IMG/VR virus record: IMGVR_UViG_3300008267_000004
Coordinates: 1 to 64,000 of that record
DNA: 64,000 nucleotides
Source of the DNA: a virus
Direction: 5' to 3' (one strand)
Numbering within the stretch: position 1 is the stretch's first letter; every line of letters starts with the position of its first letter. The translations under genes and the position numbers were made by a program. Shown piece by piece: positions 1 to 8,026 of this stretch. The notes below the pieces were generated by a model. It did not search any database, was not told where the DNA came from, and saw only the letters and a list, made by a program, of their open reading frames with translations.

Positions 1-518
1 TGTTGTCCAAGTTTAATGTGAACATTTGGAACTTCTGTCCATTGACGTAATTCATAACTTGCTGAATCTTGCCAAACAATTCCTCTATCTTGCGTTGGAG
101 CAGTTGTAAGAGGAACAAAATCAACATAATCAAGATTTGCTCCAGAGCCGGTATAATAAGAGGCGGTTACTGTTGTAAATGTTACATCATCTTTTGTATT
201 TAATGGATCGCCAGATGTTCCACTACCTGTTATATTTCCAGTAGTATATATTGTACCAGCACCACCTGAAGAACTTATAGCATATTGATCTCCAATTTGA
301 TTTATGGTAATGTTTGTGCCAGCTAAAAATACCGATCCTACATCTTGATTAAAATTATCTATATTAGAAGCTGTTAAACTATTTATTAAGCGACCACTAC
401 CGCTAAAAGAGCCAGTAATTCCCAAAGACGAACTAATGCTTCCGGTAACATTTGCGCTACCAGAAACATTAATTGATCCAGATATATCTAAATTATTTAA
501 AGTTCTAACATTTCTCAT
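1..518 (-). CDS. Tail-fibre/virion structural protein, N-terminal part (cut by window edge)
   Basis: I translated this directly from the ATG at 518. The frame is open through base 1, so at least 172 residues are present and the C-terminus lies outside the window. The start (MRNVRTLNNLDISGSINVSG) leads into short Ser-Gly-Ser/Thr-Gly-Ser repeats, as in the fibre genes at 16.6-19.3 kb. A later stretch (FVPLTTAPTQDRGIVWQDS) leads into VHIKLGQ; as I recall, this arrangement is typical of the shaft or attachment segment of phage fibre and collar proteins. It begins 5 bases downstream of the stop of the 141-residue virion protein. Function is inferred from composition and position only; no receptor-binding domain is visible in the part present. 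Confidence 0.7.
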   Translation of the reverse strand, partial: MRNVRTLNNLDISGSINVSGSANVTGSISSSLGITGSFSGSGRLINSLTASNIDNFNQDVGSVFLAGTNITINQIGDQYAISSSGGAGTIYTTGNITGSGTSGDPLNTKDDVTFTTVTASYYTGSGANLDYVDFVPLTTAPTQDRGIVWQDSASYELRQWTEVPNVHIKLGQ

Positions 519-523
519 TAAAT

Positions 524-949
524 TTATCCGATTCCAGCACTACCAGAGTAAGAATCTGTTAATTTATAACCAGATATACCAGTTAATTCTGCAGCAACAT
601 ATGATCCACTGCAAACATTAGTAGCGTCGTGACTTAATAGAAAAATTCTGTCAGTTCTAACTCTTAATTCAACATAGTCGTTGTTTTTTCCAGAATTTGT
701 ATGAGGTTCAACTAACCAATAATTACTTCCTTTTACTCCGTTGGCACTAAAACCTACTCTTAATCCATAATTTGAATCGTTGTTATGAACTTTAATCATT
801 TGAGTTACGGAAGGAAAAATTAATTCTAAAGGAACTGCGCCTGCTGATGCACTAGGTGCAGACATTGAAGCAGTAACATATGGGATGCCACTTATTGTAT
901 AATTTCCAACGTTATGTAACCCCGCATTTAAAGTATTATATCCACTCAT
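524..949 (-). CDS. Small putative virion structural protein (141 aa)
   Basis: A 141-residue protein directly downstream of the prohead protease gene (3-base gap). It is rich in Gly, Ser, Asn and Thr and looks all-beta: an N-terminal GLHNVGNYTISGIPYVT segment, a central VELIFPSVTQMI-like strand, and a strand pair containing VELRVRTDRIFLL. This resembles small head-decoration or fibre-head proteins of tailed phages in size and style, but I do not recognise a named family. Its place between protease and fibre genes supports a particle component. No signal peptide or membrane segment is visible. Confidence 0.5.
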   Translation of the reverse strand: MSGYNTLNAGLHNVGNYTISGIPYVTASMSAPSASAGAVPLELIFPSVTQMIKVHNNDSNYGLRVGFSANGVKGSNYWLVEPHTNSGKNNDYVELRVRTDRIFLLSHDATNVCSGSYVAAELTGISGYKLTDSYSGSAGIG

Positions 950-952
950 TTA

Positions 953-1558
953 TTATTTCTCCACTATATCATTTAATAATCTGTTTAACCTATCTGCTTT
1001 GCTAAATATTTCATTTATGTTACGTTTTTTATTCTCACTCATCATAAATGCACCGGGAGTACTTGGTTCTTGAACGAAATCAAAGCATATTAATTGAAAA
1101 TCATCTTCTACTATTGTTTTACCATTATCTTTTCTAGTAGATCCCAAACCGCGAGAACTGATTCCTAATTTAATTCCACCCTTTACAAGAGATTTAAGAA
1201 TATTACCAGATGGCGTATCTAGTACCTTTACTTTTCCCATAACAGAATTTCCTTCCCACCAGCACTTTGTTACAACATGAGAAACATTTTTTAAATTAAT
1301 TATAGAATCATCAGGGTGATCTAACTCTCCTAACGCTCTATGATCTTCAACCATTTTTTGATAATTATCTATTTCTCTTTTTAGGATTTTTTCTGGATAT
1401 ATTCTTCCATTTCCATTCTGCTGATCGCATTTTTGCATAATGCCAGTAAGCATAACACCACCAGATTTAACAAATATTTTTTCTTCTTCTGTTAAAAGAT
1501 CGGGACAGTATCCACCTTCACATAATTCATAAAATTCTCTTAATAGCTCTTTTGACAT
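953..1558 (-). CDS. gp21: Prohead maturation protease (T4 gp21-like, peptidase family S80)
   Basis: This serine protease is expected to act inside the prohead, degrading the scaffold and trimming head proteins. At 201 residues it is close to T4 gp21. Visible family features are a GxMxxxDxxNxNGRIYP stretch (about residues 39-55), the GELDHP motif with the probable catalytic His81, a WWEGNSVMGKVKVL strand, and the GISSRG motif with the probable catalytic Ser134 or Ser135, followed by DFVQEPSTPGA (160-170). The ATG at 1558 is preceded by AAGGT. It lies in the head module with portal and terminase, as in T4-type genomes. In T4 this protease cleaves after (Leu/Ile)-x-Glu, which matters for the tagged small proteins noted elsewhere. 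The family call is firm; the exact catalytic residues are inferred. Confidence 0.93.
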   Translation of the reverse strand: MSKELLREFYELCEGGYCPDLLTEEEKIFVKSGGVMLTGIMQKCDQQNGNGRIYPEKILKREIDNYQKMVEDHRALGELDHPDDSIINLKNVSHVVTKCWWEGNSVMGKVKVLDTPSGNILKSLVKGGIKLGISSRGLGSTRKDNGKTIVEDDFQLICFDFVQEPSTPGAFMMSENKKRNINEIFSKADRLNRLLNDIVEK

Positions 1559-1559
1559 T

Positions 1560-1835
1560 TTATTTTACCTTGACTCCCAAAGATTGTAACCATGGTTTTA
1601 GAGCCGCATATTGAGGGTGTTTTGAAGTAAATAACATATCAGCGAAAGATTGGACCACTGGTAAACCTGCTGCTGGTAATCCACCTGCAGTTGGTTGAGC
1701 GCCAACTGGTGCTGCAGCTGTTGCCGGAGCAGCTGCAGGAGCAGCAGGAGCGGCAGGAGCAGCAGGGGCAACCTCATTCATCTCTTCTTTTACCTCTTTT
1801 ATTAGTTTTAAAATTTCAGATTTAGAAATATTCAT
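1560..1835 (-). CDS. Ala/Pro-rich small head-region protein with N-terminal tag
   Basis: A 91-residue protein in three parts. First is an amphipathic N-terminus (MNISKSEILKLIKEVKEEM). Next is a disordered linker of Ala-Pro repeats (about residues 23-50). Last is a short C-terminal segment with FADMLFTSKHPQYAALKPWLQ. The first 14 residues match the starts of the proteins at 14111-14353 and 14367-14903, and include an Ile-Lys-Glu that fits the T4 head-protease consensus. It lies directly upstream of the protease gene in the transcript, where T4 encodes prohead core proteins. I infer a scaffold or internal head protein, but recognise no family. The Ala/Pro codons make this stretch unusually GC-rich for the genome. 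Confidence 0.6.
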   Translation of the reverse strand: MNISKSEILKLIKEVKEEMNEVAPAAPAAPAAPAAAPATAAAPVGAQPTAGGLPAAGLPVVQSFADMLFTSKHPQYAALKPWLQSLGVKVK

Positions 1836-1856
1836 TTTTTTACCTCGATTAGTTAC

Positions 1857-1885
1857 AGCCCTCTAGATTTTTTCTCTAGAGGGCT
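1857..1885 (-). other. Strong 11-bp hairpin between microprotein and head gene
   Basis: Arms 1857-1867 and 1875-1885 are perfectly complementary (AGCCCTCTAGA), with a 7-base loop. On the minus-strand transcript it begins 4 bases after the stop of the 25-residue ORF and ends 21 bases before the next ATG. No U-rich run follows it, so it does not look like a canonical intrinsic terminator. An RNA-processing, stability or translation-control element is more likely. Confidence 0.6.
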
Positions 1886-1889
1886 ATAT

Positions 1890-1967
1890 CTAGCTACCTG
1901 CACAACATCTACGAACTGGTTGTAACATATATCTACGTACAAATGTTACTTCTTCTGTAAGACGCAT
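1890..1967 (-). CDS. Putative 25-residue microprotein
   Basis: I found this ORF by reading the gap between the genes at 1835 and 2003. It starts with ATG at 1967 after a very good ribosome binding site (AAAGGAGA, 6-base spacing) and ends with TAG. The predicted peptide is basic, with two Arg pairs and a Cys pair (it starts MRLTEEVTFVRRY and ends VRRCCAGS). A promoter-like element (ACTATTTATAA) lies 19 bases upstream and a perfect 11-bp hairpin starts right after the stop. The strong RBS suggests real translation. It could be a small functional peptide or a leader peptide controlling the downstream head genes. No family is recognised. Confidence 0.55.
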   Translation of the reverse strand: MRLTEEVTFVRRYMLQPVRRCCAGS

Positions 1968-1986
1968 GATTTTCTCCTTTGCTAAA

Positions 1987-1997
1987 TTATAAATAGT
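1987..1997 (-). promoter_or_regulatory. Candidate phage promoter element ACTATTTATAA
   Basis: On the minus strand this 11-mer ends 19 bases before the ATG of the 25-residue ORF. The identical 11-mer occurs at 9814-9824, 23 bases before another head gene. It resembles the AT-rich -10-like late promoters of T4-type phages (T4: TATAAATA) but is not identical. The call rests on two copies at matching distances. Confidence 0.4.
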
Positions 1998-2002
1998 GTT
2001 CA

Positions 2003-2293
2003 TTATTCATTTTTTCTTACTATTCTGAATCCTTCATCTAAAACTATTTTACTTAAAAAGTAAGAAGTACCAGATGAGACACAACCAGCTAAAAAACTGC
2101 CAATAATTATACTATCAAATATATTTTTATTTAATAAATACATTAAAAAATTTACAACTACTCCAACCCAAAAACCAGTACACATAGTACAGTGAAAAAA
2201 ATGATGTTTTGGTCTTATTTTTTCAAATATCTTGCCATATACAAGGGTCATTGTCATTCCGTAACAAGCTAGAATAAAAATTAATAAATTCAT
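2003..2293 (-). CDS. Small inner-membrane protein, DUF1360-like
   Basis: A 96-residue hydrophobic protein. It has an N-terminal membrane segment (residues 2-20), a conserved-looking HCTMCTGFWVGV motif (about 34-45), and two further hydrophobic stretches (about 43-55 and 60-85). A Cys-x-x-Cys-x-Gly-Phe-Trp motif next to a membrane helix is typical of the DUF1360 family, found in Bacillus and in many phages, for which I know no function. The ATG at 2293 has an AGAGGA site just upstream. It sits in the head-gene block but nothing ties it to the particle; a role at the host membrane is an alternative. Confidence 0.6.
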   Translation of the reverse strand: MNLLIFILACYGMTMTLVYGKIFEKIRPKHHFFHCTMCTGFWVGVVVNFLMYLLNKNIFDSIIIGSFLAGCVSSGTSYFLSKIVLDEGFRIVRKNE

Positions 2294-2301
2294 GTATCCT
2301 C

Positions 2302-2826
2302 TTAGTAATTGTAACGATAAATTCCGCGAGTTGGAAAACCGTATTTTGGAATAGATCCTTTAAATGGTTCTTGAGGAATTTCTCCAAGTTCAGTTGATTC
2401 TTCTGTATCTGGATCTAGCAAAGATTTTTCCATTTCTTCTTCATAGGCTTTTTCATAGGCAATAGTAGGACGTTGTTGTTCAATATAATCAGCTAAGTTA
2501 TATATAACAACCTGTAATGGATCTTCTCCACCAGCTGCCTGCGCTGGATATGTTGCCTGAAGTGATCCAAAAACATTTCCACCAGAAATCGCATCAGCAG
2601 AAATAACACCCTTTGATGCTAGTTGTTTAAAAATTTCTTCTTGTGTATGATAGACATAATCATTTTGCTGTTCTTTTGGTAAAAGAAGAATTTTTTGTTT
2701 TTGTGGCATTACAACAATATCCACTTCTGGGTGTTCCCTCATAATATAATCGCCAGAGAGAGTTTTTGCGATTTGCATTTCTTTCTGAATACCAGTTTGT
2801 TTATCTTTAATTTTAATTGTCAACAT
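2302..2826 (-). CDS. Conserved-looking head-module protein of unknown function
   Basis: A 174-residue protein with a beta-rich N-terminal half (TIKIKDKQTGIQKEMQIA) and an acidic, probably flexible region (about residues 128-155) rich in Glu and Asp. It ends in an aromatic-basic tail (YGFPTRGIYRYNY). The start overlaps the stop of the preceding gene as TAATG, so it is probably translationally coupled. It is encoded between portal and protease genes, where T4 relatives carry prohead core components. I do not recognise a family. No membrane segment or signal peptide is visible. Confidence 0.5.
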   Translation of the reverse strand: MLTIKIKDKQTGIQKEMQIAKTLSGDYIMREHPEVDIVVMPQKQKILLLPKEQQNDYVYHTQEEIFKQLASKGVISADAISGGNVFGSLQATYPAQAAGGEDPLQVVIYNLADYIEQQRPTIAYEKAYEEEMEKSLLDPDTEESTELGEIPQEPFKGSIPKYGFPTRGIYRYNY

Positions 2827-3629
2827 TAGTTATTTACCTCATGCACAAGTTGTTGGACTTTTAAAATCTTCTCTAGCATATCTTTTGTTATTTCTCTGGC
2901 GTCTTTAAAATCATTTAGGAATTTATTGACTTCTTTAGCTTTAAATTCCATATTTTTATCACTTTTAATCTCTTCGGAATTTAATGCTTTCCTTATTCCC
3001 TCTTTTAGTCTCTCTAGTTCTTCATTTAGAAAAATTTTAAGTTCTAGTCCGTTATCTGAAAAAGAAGAGACATATCTTGTAAGTAGTTCCTTTTGTTCTA
3101 TTAATAAGTCAGAATATTTTTCATTAAATTTTCCAACAAAAGACTTATAAACAATATTATCTACCGGTCTTAGATCTTCTTTGATATTGGAAGTTTTAAT
3201 TTCATTGACTATCGTTTGTTCTAGAAGAATTTTTTCTTTTATAGGTGTGCTTGGGTTAAAAATTTGTGCTATCGTAGCTATATTTTTATAATTTGGAACG
3301 AAATGATTATAAACAGAATGACCTATCTTTTTATTTATTTTATTTATAAGAGTGGATTGTTCATTAAATATATTTTTCTTATCTAATTTATCGTGTCTGT
3401 TTTTTACTTCTTGTAAATATCTATCAGCCAATTTCTCTTCTATTTTTTTCTCTAAAGCTTTATATAGTTTTAGTTCTTTACCCATTTCGGTTTGTGGATT
3501 AAAATATTCAAAGATAACAGCTTTAACGTACTCTGCATGTTTTAAATTTTCGTTTAAAATTGCTACTGTTGCTTCTCTAGAGAGTACCTCAAAAAGAAAA
3601 GCGGTATTTCTTTTCTTATTATGTGCCAT
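2826..3629 (-). CDS. Head-module helical protein, possible prohead core component
   Basis: A 267-residue, highly charged, almost entirely helical protein starting MAHNKKRNTAFLFEVLSREA. Lys/Glu-rich helices run through the whole length with several Leu/Ile heptads. It follows the portal gene at once (stop of portal at 3632, start at 3629). In T4-like phages this position after gene 20 holds small prohead-core proteins (67, 68), and proteins with this type of N-terminus recur there in marine T4-like phages as I remember them. The role is therefore inferred from position and composition; no catalytic motif is present. Confidence 0.55.
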   Translation of the reverse strand: MAHNKKRNTAFLFEVLSREATVAILNENLKHAEYVKAVIFEYFNPQTEMGKELKLYKALEKKIEEKLADRYLQEVKNRHDKLDKKNIFNEQSTLINKINKKIGHSVYNHFVPNYKNIATIAQIFNPSTPIKEKILLEQTIVNEIKTSNIKEDLRPVDNIVYKSFVGKFNEKYSDLLIEQKELLTRYVSSFSDNGLELKIFLNEELERLKEGIRKALNSEEIKSDKNMEFKAKEVNKFLNDFKDAREITKDMLEKILKVQQLVHEVNN

Positions 3630-3631
3630 TT

Positions 3632-5602
3632 TTATTCCTCGCTTTTAGCTTTTTTAAATAAAGCTGTTTCTAAAGATCTTAGTTTCTGATCTACTTCTAA
3701 TAACATTTTTTCATCTCTATCATAAATATTAGTAACTTCTTCTCTTATACCTATAGAAAATGTGTCTAAGTCGCTTTTTCCTGCAAAAATACTTCTTTCG
3801 GTAGCGCCGGATACTGATTCTGGAGTATGAGTAGTTTTTGTGTGTCTAGTAAAAGCTCCTCTACCTCTCATATCGCTAACTACTGGCTTATACCATTTTC
3901 CTTTTGAGCCGGGCGTTAAATGTGATCCATCTTTTCTTTTAGCAGGTGCTGCTAGTAGCGTAGATTCTTCGCCACCCCCTTCAGGAGCGGCTTCTGGGGC
4001 GGCTTCTGGAGCTGCCCCGCCTTCTGGCGGCATTCCTTCAGCTGGTGGCGCTCCTTCTGCTGGTGCTGCACCTAAGTCACCCATTCCACCTCCACCACCC
4101 GCTGCTGGCGCTGCTGCTGCATCTGGTTGAACAGATTCAAGATTTTTTGCAAATTGAGTATCATACAATAAATCTCTTTGAATTCTAACAAGCTCTCTTT
4201 TATTAATTTTAAATACATTATCAAAAATCCATCTCTTACTAAATCCTTGCTCTTTTGCAGTACCAGCAATCTCTAATTGAGCCTTAAAGTGTTCAATTTC
4301 TTGAAGTTCTGCGATTCTTGAAGGATTGTTTAAAGATAATTTAAATTTTACAAGATCTTCGTTTCTAAATCCTAGAGTATATAAGTGAATCATACCAATT
4401 TTTTCTAATTCACTAATAATGGTTCTCTGTAATCTTTGGATTGTGCGAGCAAAACGAATATCTTTTTGTGCAAGAGTGCTTTTATCTTCTGTTGCACCTT
4501 CGCCACGGGCAAGGTATGCTTGAGGGATTTTAATAGCAGAAAATAGCTTGTCTCTTAGATATTTAATATCGTCAATTGCGCTAGTGAATTGACCACCTGG
4601 TAAATTTTCTATCTTTGTACCAGTCTGTTGACCGCGAACAGGGATATAAAAGTCTTCATCAATACTCATCGGATTATAACGAAGATCAACACGCCCAGTT
4701 GAAGGATCAACTATTTGATTACGCTTCATTTGCGTAATAATTTTTTGCATATACTGCTCTATTTCTTGAGGAGGAATATTTCCAGTATCAATATAAAATA
4801 CACGGCGTTCTGGACTTCTTACAACACGATATGCCATCATCGCATCTTCCATAAGAGTTAATTGACGCCAAATACGACGTGCTGGCTCTAAGATAGAAGT
4901 TCCATATGGACTATATTTATCTTGCCCTAAAATTCTAAAGTGAGCAATTTGCCAGTTTTCAAAAGTCATACCAGCACTATTCCATTGAAATTGAACATAA
5001 TTTGCGTTTGTTTCATCTTGTCCTTCCAATCTTTCTACCTCTGGGGAAGGTAATCCTAAGACGCTTTTAACACCAAGTTGTTCATCTATATCAAGATAAA
5101 GGAAAAAATCTCCAAATTTAACCATAGTCCTGCACCAACCAAATAAGTTTGATTCAAGATTTAGAGTGCTGTAATATAGTGTATTTAATATTTGTTTTAT
5201 TTCGTCATTTTGACAATCAATGTTAATAACTTTTCTAAAATGATTACTTGTTGTCATTTCATCAGCATAAATATCAAGTGCAGATGCTAATTCTGGCATA
5301 AATTCCATTTGATCAAAGTCGGAATACCTTTCTGCGCGACTTTGATTTGCCATAATATTACTTTGTATGGCTTCAAAGGGATTATAACTTTTCTTTTTAA
5401 AACTTTGTCCGCTGGCAGATGTAAATTTAAAACGGTCTAGATCTCTTCTTTTAAATCTTAATTGTGAAGTAGATCTAAAATTAGATAAAGGACCGGAAAA
5501 AAGCCTAGTTAATCCCAAATATAGAGGTGATTCACTATTTCTAGGATTTTTTTCTGTTTCTGTTTTTTGAATTTTATTTCTATTACCGTTATCTGCTGCC
5601 AT
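3632..5602 (-). CDS. gp20: Portal vertex protein (T4 gp20-like)
   Basis: The dodecameric portal through which DNA enters and leaves the head and on which the neck assembles. The core (about residues 60-480) has the usual T4-type features: PFEAIQSNIMANQSRAERY, the MPELASALDIYADEM segment, a wing with RRIWRQLTLMEDAMMAYRV and SPERRVFYIDTG, and the stem and crown with FTSAIDDIKYLRDKL. At 656 residues it is clearly longer than T4 gp20 (524). The extra length is a C-terminal Ala/Gly/Pro-rich linker (about 494-546) followed by a charged tail of about 110 residues with a Leu-rich helix at the end. It lies next to TerL. The GC-rich linker is unlike the rest of the gene. Confidence 0.95.
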   Translation of the reverse strand: MAADNGNRNKIQKTETEKNPRNSESPLYLGLTRLFSGPLSNFRSTSQLRFKRRDLDRFKFTSASGQSFKKKSYNPFEAIQSNIMANQSRAERYSDFDQMEFMPELASALDIYADEMTTSNHFRKVINIDCQNDEIKQILNTLYYSTLNLESNLFGWCRTMVKFGDFFLYLDIDEQLGVKSVLGLPSPEVERLEGQDETNANYVQFQWNSAGMTFENWQIAHFRILGQDKYSPYGTSILEPARRIWRQLTLMEDAMMAYRVVRSPERRVFYIDTGNIPPQEIEQYMQKIITQMKRNQIVDPSTGRVDLRYNPMSIDEDFYIPVRGQQTGTKIENLPGGQFTSAIDDIKYLRDKLFSAIKIPQAYLARGEGATEDKSTLAQKDIRFARTIQRLQRTIISELEKIGMIHLYTLGFRNEDLVKFKLSLNNPSRIAELQEIEHFKAQLEIAGTAKEQGFSKRWIFDNVFKINKRELVRIQRDLLYDTQFAKNLESVQPDAAAAPAAGGGGGMGDLGAAPAEGAPPAEGMPPEGGAAPEAAPEAAPEGGGEESTLLAAPAKRKDGSHLTPGSKGKWYKPVVSDMRGRGAFTRHTKTTHTPESVSGATERSIFAGKSDLDTFSIGIREEVTNIYDRDEKMLLEVDQKLRSLETALFKKAKSEE

Positions 5603-5606
5603 TTAT

Positions 5607-7184
5607 TTATCCTTTTATTACCCATGAATAATTTTTATAGACTTCTGCTTGTTTTGACATATCCTGAGACTTTTCATATCCTCTCATACCCTGTATGGAA
5701 GAATTAAAAGTGTTTCTGCTAGTAAAAATTGAATTCAAGAATACCTTAGAATACTCTAAATTTCTGTCGTTGTTAATTAAAGCAGTATCTCTTACCCAAC
5801 AAGCTATTGCCATTGCCATAACTAAATCATCATTATACCCTTTTTGTGCCTCTGGTTTTCCATTGTGCCAAATAAAAGTATCTAATTCATTAATTAGTCT
5901 TTGAGAATTGATTTTTAGTAACTTGTTTCTTACAAATTCTTCCAATTTAGCAATTATTAAAGGTCTAGATTTCATGGTCGTAGAAAACCCAGGTACAGAA
6001 TTACTAGTGTAGGAAGCTTCTGTAGAATCTAGAAAATCACCACTACCTTTTGTTGAATAATATATATTTGGGTATGACATTTCTATTAATTTAGTTAATA
6101 CAGCAAATCCAACGTTATTATTTTCCACTACTATCATACAGTTACCGTATTCTCTTCCTGTGTCAAATAATAATTTAGAAAAACTATCAATATCTATTTT
6201 TCCTTGGTATTCCGCAACTTGTTCCATTGTCCTAGTGTTGATAACGTGGAATACAGAAAAATCGCGCCCGTCACCCCTAGCAACGTCAGCAGAGAGTACA
6301 TAAGAGCCTCCATTATTAAACTCCTCCCAAACGTAATAATTTCTATCAACCCAAGTTTTATATTTTGCTTCCTTAACTAATTTTTTAAGAGACTCCAGAT
6401 CATGAGGAGCTATTACTGTCTCTCCAGATGCATTAAAATTACATTCATATTCTTGCGCTATGTCTCTAGAAGACATATTTTTAGTCATGTTTTTAAACCA
6501 TGCATCGTCATATTCTGGATGTACGTTCCATGGTAATTTAGAACATTTAAAATTATTTGCGTGACTTTCAGCTTCGACGTAAGTTTTATGAAACCAATTT
6601 CCTACACCATTTGGTGTAGATAAAGCAATACACCTACCTCCAGTGGATACTGTTGGATATAAACCAGTCCAAAGTTCGTCCATATCATCAACGTGTGCAG
6701 CTTCGTCTATTACAAGCAAAGACAATGCTTGACCACGACCAGCATCTTTTGATGTTGGAGTTCCTTGTATTTTTGAACCATTACTTAATTCAAATTTAGT
6801 TTTATTATTTGTTTTAACGGTTGCAATTTTTAACCAATCAGGAACAGATTGAATAATATCTCTAACTTTATCAACTATTTCTATGGCAGTATGTAGTTTT
6901 GTTGCCATAACAAGAATATTTTTCTCTTTATAAAACAACATCATCCAAGAGATATAACCAGAAACAATGGTAGAAATACCAAGTTGGCGTCCCTTAAGGA
7001 TGATGTTGTATCTATAATCGTGAAAATCTTTTAAAAGAGTTTTTTGAAAGTTATATGTCTTAAAAGGTATTATTCCTCTTTCTTGATGAACAATTCTTGC
7101 ATAGTTATCTAAGAAGTAAGCTGGATCTTTTCCACACTTTACTATCTCTCTTGTAATCTCCTGTTTAGATAACTCATAAGACAT
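5607..7184 (-). CDS. terL: Terminase large subunit (T4 gp17-like)
   Basis: The DNA-packaging motor: an ATPase that pumps DNA into the prohead, and an endonuclease that cuts concatemers. At 525 residues it is a little shorter than T4 gp17. The ATPase part shows a Walker A-like LKGRQLGIST (63-72), Walker B LLVIDEAAH (156-164) and the coupling motif ALSTPNG (187-193). The RNase H-fold nuclease shows the acidic residues Asp300 (SADVARGDGRDFS), Glu354 (VVENNNVGF) and Asp452/453 (KGYNDDLVMA). It lies directly upstream of the portal gene. I see no clear small terminase next to it; the 165-residue gene upstream is not obviously one. Confidence 0.97.
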   Translation of the reverse strand: MSYELSKQEITREIVKCGKDPAYFLDNYARIVHQERGIIPFKTYNFQKTLLKDFHDYRYNIILKGRQLGISTIVSGYISWMMLFYKEKNILVMATKLHTAIEIVDKVRDIIQSVPDWLKIATVKTNNKTKFELSNGSKIQGTPTSKDAGRGQALSLLVIDEAAHVDDMDELWTGLYPTVSTGGRCIALSTPNGVGNWFHKTYVEAESHANNFKCSKLPWNVHPEYDDAWFKNMTKNMSSRDIAQEYECNFNASGETVIAPHDLESLKKLVKEAKYKTWVDRNYYVWEEFNNGGSYVLSADVARGDGRDFSVFHVINTRTMEQVAEYQGKIDIDSFSKLLFDTGREYGNCMIVVENNNVGFAVLTKLIEMSYPNIYYSTKGSGDFLDSTEASYTSNSVPGFSTTMKSRPLIIAKLEEFVRNKLLKINSQRLINELDTFIWHNGKPEAQKGYNDDLVMAMAIACWVRDTALINNDRNLEYSKVFLNSIFTSRNTFNSSIQGMRGYEKSQDMSKQAEVYKNYSWVIKG

Positions 7185-7192
7185 TTAACCAC

Positions 7193-7690
7193 CTATTTTT
7201 TAATATTCATTAGCCAACGTTTTGCTACGTCTTCAAAAGAAGCATTGTCTGCTTCAATCTTTTTTTGAATTTTTAAATCTTTTAGATTACCAATTTCATA
7301 AGCTTGATTTGCCGTTACAACAGCTGTTCTACGATTTACTGTCTGAACAAGAATATTAACATCTCCATACTCTGTTAAGGATAGAGAACCTTTTGTAACT
7401 TTTTTATATTCTGTCTTGATAAAATTTGAAATTTCTTTCATAATATGACGAATATCTGTTTCAAAATTTTTATCATGAATATCGCAAAGAGGAACTTCGC
7501 TATTGTATTTAACGATTAATTTATCGTTCATAAATTGAATTCCAAAACCATCCATAACTCTTCCGTCGTAAAGAGAAACACCCTGTACAAGATCTTCCAT
7601 TTCTCTTCTTAGGCCAATTTTTGCTCCACCATGATGTTTAGCGTGGACAGCTTGAGAAATTCCATTTACTACTTCCATGACTGTTGCCAT
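7193..7690 (-). CDS. Conserved phage protein of unknown function
   Basis: A 165-residue soluble protein that begins MATVMEVVNGISQAVHAKHHGG and has a central RVMDGFGIQFMNDKLIVKY segment. The rest is a beta-strand/helix mix ending in a helix with KRWLMNI. I recall similar proteins in marine T4-like phages beside structural genes, always without a known function. It is encoded between TerL and the zinc-ribbon protein with tight spacing, which suggests a packaging or head-neck role. A small terminase is an alternative, but I see no helix-turn-helix to support it. Confidence 0.5.
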   Translation of the reverse strand: MATVMEVVNGISQAVHAKHHGGAKIGLRREMEDLVQGVSLYDGRVMDGFGIQFMNDKLIVKYNSEVPLCDIHDKNFETDIRHIMKEISNFIKTEYKKVTKGSLSLTEYGDVNILVQTVNRRTAVVTANQAYEIGNLKDLKIQKKIEADNASFEDVAKRWLMNIKK

Positions 7691-8026
7691 TTATTTATCC
7701 TCTATTTTACATAAGTAACACTTATAACAAGCATTAAATTTTTTTATGTAAATATCATCTCTTCTATCGAATGAATATTTTTTACAGATTTTACAATTTC
7801 TATCTTCTTTGTTCATTAAAACATTTTTTGATACCATTATTCCGTCTACTTCTATTCTTTCTTTAGAGTCTTGAGATACATATTCTTTTTTTATTACTGC
7901 TTTTGTATCTTCTATATAAGTTTTTTCTTTTTCTTCATCCCAAAAATGCTTAGGATTCATAGTGGCAACTTCGCCATATTTTTCTTTTATAGCTTTTTCT
8001 AAAGCTTGAATATATTTTATATCCAT
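7691..8026 (-). CDS. Small zinc-ribbon protein (111 aa)
   Basis: A 111-residue protein with two Cys-x-x-Cys pairs in the C-terminal third (CKICKKYSFDRRDD ... CYKCYLC), spaced as in a zinc ribbon. The N-terminal 70 residues are charged and helical. It starts at a TAATG overlap with the upstream gene, so it is probably translationally coupled. The zinc ribbon suggests nucleic-acid or protein binding; no named family is recognised. It could be a packaging accessory, given its neighbours. Confidence 0.5.
   Translation of the reverse strand: MDIKYIQALEKAIKEKYGEVATMNPKHFWDEEKEKTYIEDTKAVIKKEYVSQDSKERIEVDGIMVSKNVLMNKEDRNCKICKKYSFDRRDDIYIKKFNACYKCYLCKIEDK

Noticed and set aside
1857-1885. Intrinsic terminator
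   Set aside because: The stem is strong, but no U-rich run follows on the minus-strand transcript, and the opposite strand has no gene to terminate.
3352-4130. Plus-strand ORFs in the portal region
   Set aside because: They are antisense to strong minus-strand genes, are low complexity, and lack ribosome sites and recognisable domains. Other plus-strand ORFs in the window were rejected for the same reasons.
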